Part shown: piece after piece, positions 59,057-64,000 of the stretch
Layout of the letters: the number at the start of each line of letters is the position of its first letter
Numbering within the stretch: the first letter of the stretch is position 1
DNA from: Mytilus californianus
Lineage: Eukaryota > Mollusca > Bivalvia > Mytilida > Mytilidae
Reading direction: 5' to 3'
NCBI RefSeq assembly: GCF_021869535.1
Contig: NW_026262648.1
Span: 1,178,001 to 1,242,000 of the forward strand
Length of the DNA: 64,000 nt
Notes under the pieces: generated by a model
What the model saw: the letters and a program-made list of their open reading frames with translations, nothing else
What the model was told of the DNA's origin: nothing
Database searches by the model: none
Position numbers and translations under genes: made by a program

Positions 59057-59489
59057 CACACAAATAATACACAGAGCTCACGCAGTTAATCAATACTGAA
59101 ATAGTAAACTGAAATAAAGCAACACTTGGAATAACTTAACAAATACAAAAAAAAAAAAAATATATCAATCATATTTAGTTCTTTAATTTGTTGCTTATAT
59201 AAGAAACTAGGTGAATAGAAAATTATCAAGAAGCACTGAACTAGAGTTATCTTCAAATGAAATTAAAAGCACGGAATAATACAAAATATGGTTGTTGAAT
59301 ATGTAGACTTTTCAAAGCTACATACCTTAAAGCAGATTTCAACAGTAAAAACATTCATAAAGCATCTGCATTTTATCCTAAAAATATAATAAGAGGAGCA
59401 TTGTATAAAGTGACAATTAATGTTGACAGTTTTACTTTATGTATGAACGTAACCTTGTCTTACAAGTAAAAAAAAAAATAAATAAAAAA

Positions 59490-60549
59490 AAAAAAAAAAA
59501 AAAAAATGTTTTATCCCAGTTTTAGTAAGTGGTCTTCTGCTGATCTTTCTGTGCATTTAACAAGTTCTTTTACTAAAATCAAAGAACTAGTTATTAACTT
59601 TTATAATATAGCATGTGCAAATATGGAATAAATTATTTTAGGAGATTAAAACAATCTTCAGACGAATTGGATAAATTACGGGCTCATAATGGTTCTTTCA
59701 ATCGCTACACAGCACTTCTACACAATCTAATGAAACATAAATTTTCTCATTTAATTAAATGGTCCTAGAAAAATCTGAGTGCAGATTTTTTGCTGCACTC
59801 ATGTTTAGCATATTCATATTCAAAAGGAATGAAGCTGTAAATGTTCTCCTTTACAACATTTACCTTTTTATCGACAGGTTGTAGGGTAGGTATTTATATG
59901 GACAAACTTGCGCCCTTTGAATAGTAAATTTGTTCCTGTACTTTTATGAATGACAGTTTAGGACCAAGCTCAGTAAAACCCGTCTAAATTCCATAAAAGT
60001 GATAAATTGAATAACTTACAGTTACCTTTATGATATTTGTTATCTCAATAATCCAGAATTCTCTAAAAATACTGCGAAAATTTATCAAAGAGGACTTACT
60101 CTATATAAATCTAATGTTATTAATCATGATTAATTGCAAATAATATTCAAAACTTTGTAAAGGTAAATTTACACAACATCCATAATGTCCGTATTTTTAT
60201 ACAATTCCCAAGTACTGGCTACTGGGCTTGTGATATCCTCGGGGACTCATAGTCATGCAGAGGTATCTACACAGTGGTAGGAATAACATTAATGATTCCA
60301 ATTTTACTGCACAAGAAGGATATCACTATTAAACACCATAGTAAGATCCTTAAATATTGTTTATATCGGTAGAAATCATTGATTTTGTGTTTGGTACCTT
60401 AAATCATACCTATATATGTACTGATGTTGAACTACGTCCTGTCAATAGTATGTACTTGTGTTTTGGCAGCTTACAAAGGGAAGTTTTTCTCAGACTGATT
60501 ATGACGTCCTTACGTTAAATCTGTTAGATGTGTACTGATTGATACTTTA
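59490..60549 (+). pseudogene. Decayed family B-related RT in copy B
   Basis: The same decayed RT as at 56590-57636 with a few further substitutions. Confidence 0.65.
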
Positions 60550-61508
60550 TAAAATTGAGAATGGAATTGGGAAATGTGTCAAAGAGAAAACAACCCGACC
60601 AAAGAGCAGAAAACAGCAGAAGGCCACCAATGGGTCTTCAACAAAAAGAGAAAATCCCGCACCCGGAGGTGGGCTTCAGCTGGCCCCTAAAAAATGTGAA
60701 CTAGTTCAATGAAAATGAACGTCACACTAAACTCTGAAACATATAAATGAACTAAAATTAAAAAAAAAACATACAAGGCTAACAAAGGCCAGAGGCTCCT
60801 GACTTGGGACAGGCGCAAAAATGCGATGGGGTTAAACATGTTTTGTGAGATCTCAACCCTCCCCCTATACCTCTAGCCAATGTAGAATAGACAAACACAC
60901 AGCTAAACGCACAGTAAAACTCAGTTTCAAAGAAGTCCGAGTCCGATGTCAGAATAGGTAACAAAAGAAACTAAGCAAAATGACAATGATACATAAATCA
61001 ACAAGGGACTACTAGCAGTTACTGACATGCCAGCTCCAGACCTCAATTAAACTGATTGAAAGATTATGTCTTCATCATATGAAATTCAAGCACAATCCCT
61101 CCCATTAGGGGTTTAGTATCATACCATCATAAAATATATGAGAAGAACATAACCCGTATCATGCCAACAACTGGTTTTATAATAAATGTGTTTATTTCCG
61201 ATGCAAAGACCCTATAAGTGAATCAATATTAATACCAAAATATGCCATATTTAATGATCTGACAACAGTATCGTAACTATATCCCTTCTTAATAAGTCTG
61301 TCTAAAGGTTTTGTTAGCTTTTGAGGTGAATACTGACATTTTTGTGCTTTGTAAAGAATATTACCAAAAAAAATTGGATGTGAAATACCTGAACGTATAA
61401 GATGTCTGCATGAAGATTTATATTTACGAATGATGTCCTTGTTCCGATGATAAAATTTAGTAAATGTTTTAAATAGTTTATGATATCGAAAATCCTTGTG
61501 TAATAATG
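60550..61508 (-). mobile_element. Family B insertion in copy B (duplicated with its host block)
   Basis: Identical flanks and 5' truncation point as at 57637-58604, so it was carried along by the tandem duplication and is not an independent insertion. Confidence 0.9.
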
Positions 61509-61754
61509 TTAGTTTGGGAGAACATGATTTATTAATTAAGTGTAAAAGGCTTTTGAATAGCTTTCAGTAATTTTGAGTATTCTTAGATAGGTTCTTTGTG
61601 TCTTTTTGTCTTTTTTTGTGAATTGTTTTTGTGCAAATCAAAAGCTTATATTTAGAGGTTGTCGCTGGTTGTTGTATTCCATTTCTATTTTCGTTTTTTG
61701 TTTTGTCATAAATCAGGCGGTTGGTTTTTCGTTTGCATTTTTTTCACATTTCGT

Positions 61755-61880
61755 GATGTTGGAGCTCACTATACGGTATCGATTTTGATAATTGTTGTAG
61801 GCTGTTCGATGACCTATACTTGCTTACATCCATGTCATTTGGTTTCTGGTGAATAGTTGTCTCATTGCCATTTTAAATTA
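61755..61880 (+). repeat. Family C-related fragment in copy B
   Basis: Counterpart of 58850-58975 with gtgaatagttgtctcattgc, closer to the family consensus than copy A. Confidence 0.6.
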
Positions 61881-61914
61881 TGAGGAAAAACGACTGAAAT
61901 TTACGCTACATAAG

Positions 61915-62590
61915 CTTTGTGGCTGAATCACGAAACACGAATCGGTTGACCTTTACGAATTGTCTGTGTCTCAACTAACTTTATACATCTTTTGTCGTGT
62001 GATCTGTAAATTCCTGATAGTGGATTCACATGGATGCGTACACAGCTGGAGACAGTCAGAATTCTTTTGGAGTTCATGCGACCCCCTCACTTTTTTCTAT
62101 ATAATAATTCGATCATCGATAAACTACTGTTTCCTCGGATATGCCACATTTCAACATACAAAAAAATCATCGGACTCATCACCTAGGAAAAATCCTTTGC
62201 ATATGCTTATGATGAATTGGAAAATGGTGGATGCAGGGTTTGATTTTTCGATGCAGTTCTATAAGTAGAACAATTCATTAACTATTGTCTTATATTTTGT
62301 CCTTTTGTTTCAGTAGTGCCACATGATTACTATCTCTCTCCCTATCATATTGTTTTGTTGGTTTCGTATTGCTAAGTTATTAAATTTTTTTTTATACAGT
62401 GTTTTAAAGCATTATATAAAAGTGTATGTAACCTTGTACCGATGTACGTGCGTTTGGTTTATTTTTTTTTAGTTTTCCTGTGCAGCTCGAGGAGGGAAGC
62501 ACCATTCAGGATAAATGTATCATCATAGTCTAATAGTTTTAATCGTTTTTTAAGATATATTGAAGCGACGAGCATTGTGTGATTTTCCAT
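61915..62590. other. No gene supported
   Basis: AT-rich flank. 62115-62140 echoes 55770-55795. The plus ORF at 61960-62268 has a frame of 102 codons but no recognised motif; it includes text like the H repeat (ggaaaatggtggatgcaggg). Confidence 0.4.
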
Positions 62591-62596
62591 TTTTCG

Positions 62597-62815
62597 TCAG
62601 TTTTGGATGTTAAAAATGATATTCGTTGGGACAAAGCGGCATAACTCAGATCTATATTGGTAAAAGTCATTGATATCAACGAGTCCTTGAGTACCCAAGT
62701 ATCGCTCGATAGAACTGAGTTTCGAATACCAAAATGTTACGCGCCTAATCGGTTTCAGTATATCTAAGACGTTAGTTATATGAATCATTGGTTTCCTGGA
62801 GAACGCCCCTCGGGG
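62597..62815 (-). CDS. Coding-like ORF, product not recognised
   Basis: The minus-strand frame is open from about 62860 to the stop at 62597. It reads IPRGAFSRKPMIHITNVLDI, LKPIRRVTFWYSKLSSIERY, LGTQGLVDINDFYQYRSEL and ends FVPTNIIFNIQN. The first ATG is at MIHITN. Composition is richer in GC than the surroundings and free of homopolymers, and the residues look like folded-protein text. It is too short to be a full gene, so it may be a terminal exon or a transposon relic. No splice acceptor or second copy was found in the window. Low confidence. Confidence 0.3.
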   Translation of the reverse strand, partial: PRGAFSRKPMIHITNVLDILKPIRRVTFWYSKLSSIERYLGTQGLVDINDFYQYRSELCRFVPTNIIFNIQN

Positions 62816-62824
62816 AATTACCAA

Positions 62825-63804
62825 GTGATCACCGATTAATCATAACTAAGATACGTTTCTTATGTTTGTGCTAAATTACCGCTTAAAATGCCTCACAAAG
62901 TTTGACTTAGGAAATACTTCATACGAAATGTTGACAGTAAAATTGAAGAAAAAATGTAAACTTTGTAAGCTTGGTCTGGCATAGTGTTGGGGGAACTAAA
63001 ACGCAAAAGTGACTTCTTTTCATCATGTCTTTGTAAATGTGTTTTCTTAACACACAAAATGTAACTGTTGTTTGATCTTGTTTGACTTTGTAATTATTTT
63101 TGTTTAATAGGTGTTTATTAAATAATCGATTAGATTATTGTTTACTTAATGAGTACGTATAGTAAATTAGCTATTAATTATGGTGTGGCTATTATCTAGT
63201 TTAATATTGTGTTATTATTTAAAAACATAGAGAGTTAAACGTTCATAAGACAAACCCGAAGAGCGTAAATTTGTACCCAATTGTATTCCCATTTTGTAGA
63301 TATTTTCCGAGCGAGTACACGAGTATCGTTCGGTAAAACAAACGGGTACTCGATTATCAATTCTTCATCGAGTTGAAATCCCTATTAAAAACTTTATGGG
63401 TTTTACTACTATGGTTTCACAATTTTGTATACTTGCTTTTCTTTAAAGCGTTTTTTCTTTGCGCTGTCAGTTTATAGTCTACTTATTAGTTTTGAATCTG
63501 GGTATTTTCCTTTTCAGAATAGTGTAGATAGCTAGGTTTACAAAATATCCATACTGTAGAATTATAGAATTATAGAATTAGAAAAAAAGAGAATAGAAAG
63601 GATTGGAAGCTTCGGAGAACAGATTGATTTACACAAAACTGACACTTTAATGTCATTTGTTTCTAATGGCCTGATGCAAACCTCAGCAATCCTACCTGCT
63701 TTGAATTGTGAAGGTGGTGCATCTTTGTTTTTGTTCGTTTGACAAACTAATCACATGGCAGAAATTCATTAAAACTGTAAGGGCAGATTGTGGTGTAGAT
63801 GTGG
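62825..63804. other. No gene seen
   Basis: AT-rich; a short TATAGAAT tandem lies at about 63557-63582. Confidence 0.45.
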
Positions 63805-63905
63805 CTTTTCTGGATATTCCTTCACCAGGAACGCTCATTCCAAAACCTAGGAAAGCCAGAGATATATAAATTGGTAATCATCTTGAGCTACATGATCAAA
63901 AGTGA
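63805..63905 (+). repeat. Dispersed repeat D fragment
   Basis: ttctggatattccttcacca, ggaacgctcattccaaaac and gagctacatgatcaaaag are diverged relatives of 16725-16823. Confidence 0.55.
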
Positions 63906-63927
63906 CGTAACGCACGTAACGTTATAT

Positions 63928-64000
63928 GACAACGAACATAACTACAATCCCGTCCCCTTTTCCCTGAATGTAACCTACCGAATTAGACTTATCACCGGGT
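63928..64000 (+). repeat. Family A tail, cut by the window end
   Basis: cccgtccccttttccctgaa, acctaccgaattagacttat and caccgggt match 21260-21310. Confidence 0.75.

Larger units (their letters stand above)
59014..61914. repeat. 2.9-kb tandem duplication, copy B
   Basis: Partner of 56109-59010, offset about 2905 bp. Differences are scattered single bases, A-run lengths and a roughly 12-bp gap in the family B tail (57830/60740). Copy B ends at ACATAAG followed by ctttgtggctg, which is new sequence. Confidence 0.95.

Noticed and set aside
1..64000. tRNA genes, rRNA pieces and hammerhead ribozymes
   Set aside because: Scanning by eye for tRNA boxes and for a CTGATGA ... GAAA core with matching stems gave nothing convincing; a covariance-model search would be needed to exclude them.

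Overview
The window looks like nuclear DNA of an animal, most likely a bivalve mollusc and probably a mussel (Mytilus). That species guess is recognition from memory, not a search. The sequence is AT-rich and almost gene-free. It is packed with 3'-anchored, 5'-truncated retroelement pieces and direct duplications. There are no operons, prokaryotic genes or CRISPR arrays. The only convincing intact protein-coding gene is a class A (rhodopsin-like) G-protein-coupled receptor on the minus strand at 49558-50526. It has a readable TATA box, a short 5'UTR intron and a poly(A) signal.

Layout. 1-3460: a decayed LINE reverse transcriptase (RT), a repeat tail, microsatellites and a 65-bp minisatellite with a 260-bp higher-order period. 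3460-20000: mostly non-coding, with dispersed repeat pairs, palindromes, short minisatellites and one decayed unrecognised ORF (12332-13159). 20000-23440: a MITE-like inverted repeat and a degraded RT C-terminus. 23444-29072: a 2.67-kb near-identical direct duplication. 29000-48000: a patchwork of related blocks seen two or three times, nested RT elements on opposite strands (32515-34310) and two degraded tyrosine-recombinase-type (DIRS-like) retroelement remnants (41200-42290 plus, 44089-45152 minus). 49400-61914: the receptor locus and its decayed copies. Copy A and copy B (56109-59010 and 59014-61914) are a 2.9-kb tandem duplication carrying receptor 5' pieces, an RT pseudogene and a nested RT insertion. 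61915-64000: mostly unannotated, with one coding-like ORF and the edge of another RT tail.

Three dispersed families explain most of the repeats. They are named A, B and C here for convenience. Families A and B are related RTs of a Penelope-like type (YLDD catalytic box, an FDFSTLYT block, an LDL block followed by YDKRDDF, no endonuclease seen), each with its own 3' tail. Family C is a tail ending in a CCACATCTTCTT-type sequence, and it lies directly behind the LINE RT fragment at the left edge. Copies share 3' ends and differ at the 5' end, as target-primed reverse transcription predicts.

I found no demonstrably new biological system. The best leads are the birth-and-death history of the receptor locus, which keeps one intact copy with an intact TATA box beside decayed copies; an internal empty site that dates an insertion; the ordered minisatellite; and a 40-bp-stem hairpin at 36307-36429. 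All comparisons were made by eye, so coordinates of repeat edges are approximate.
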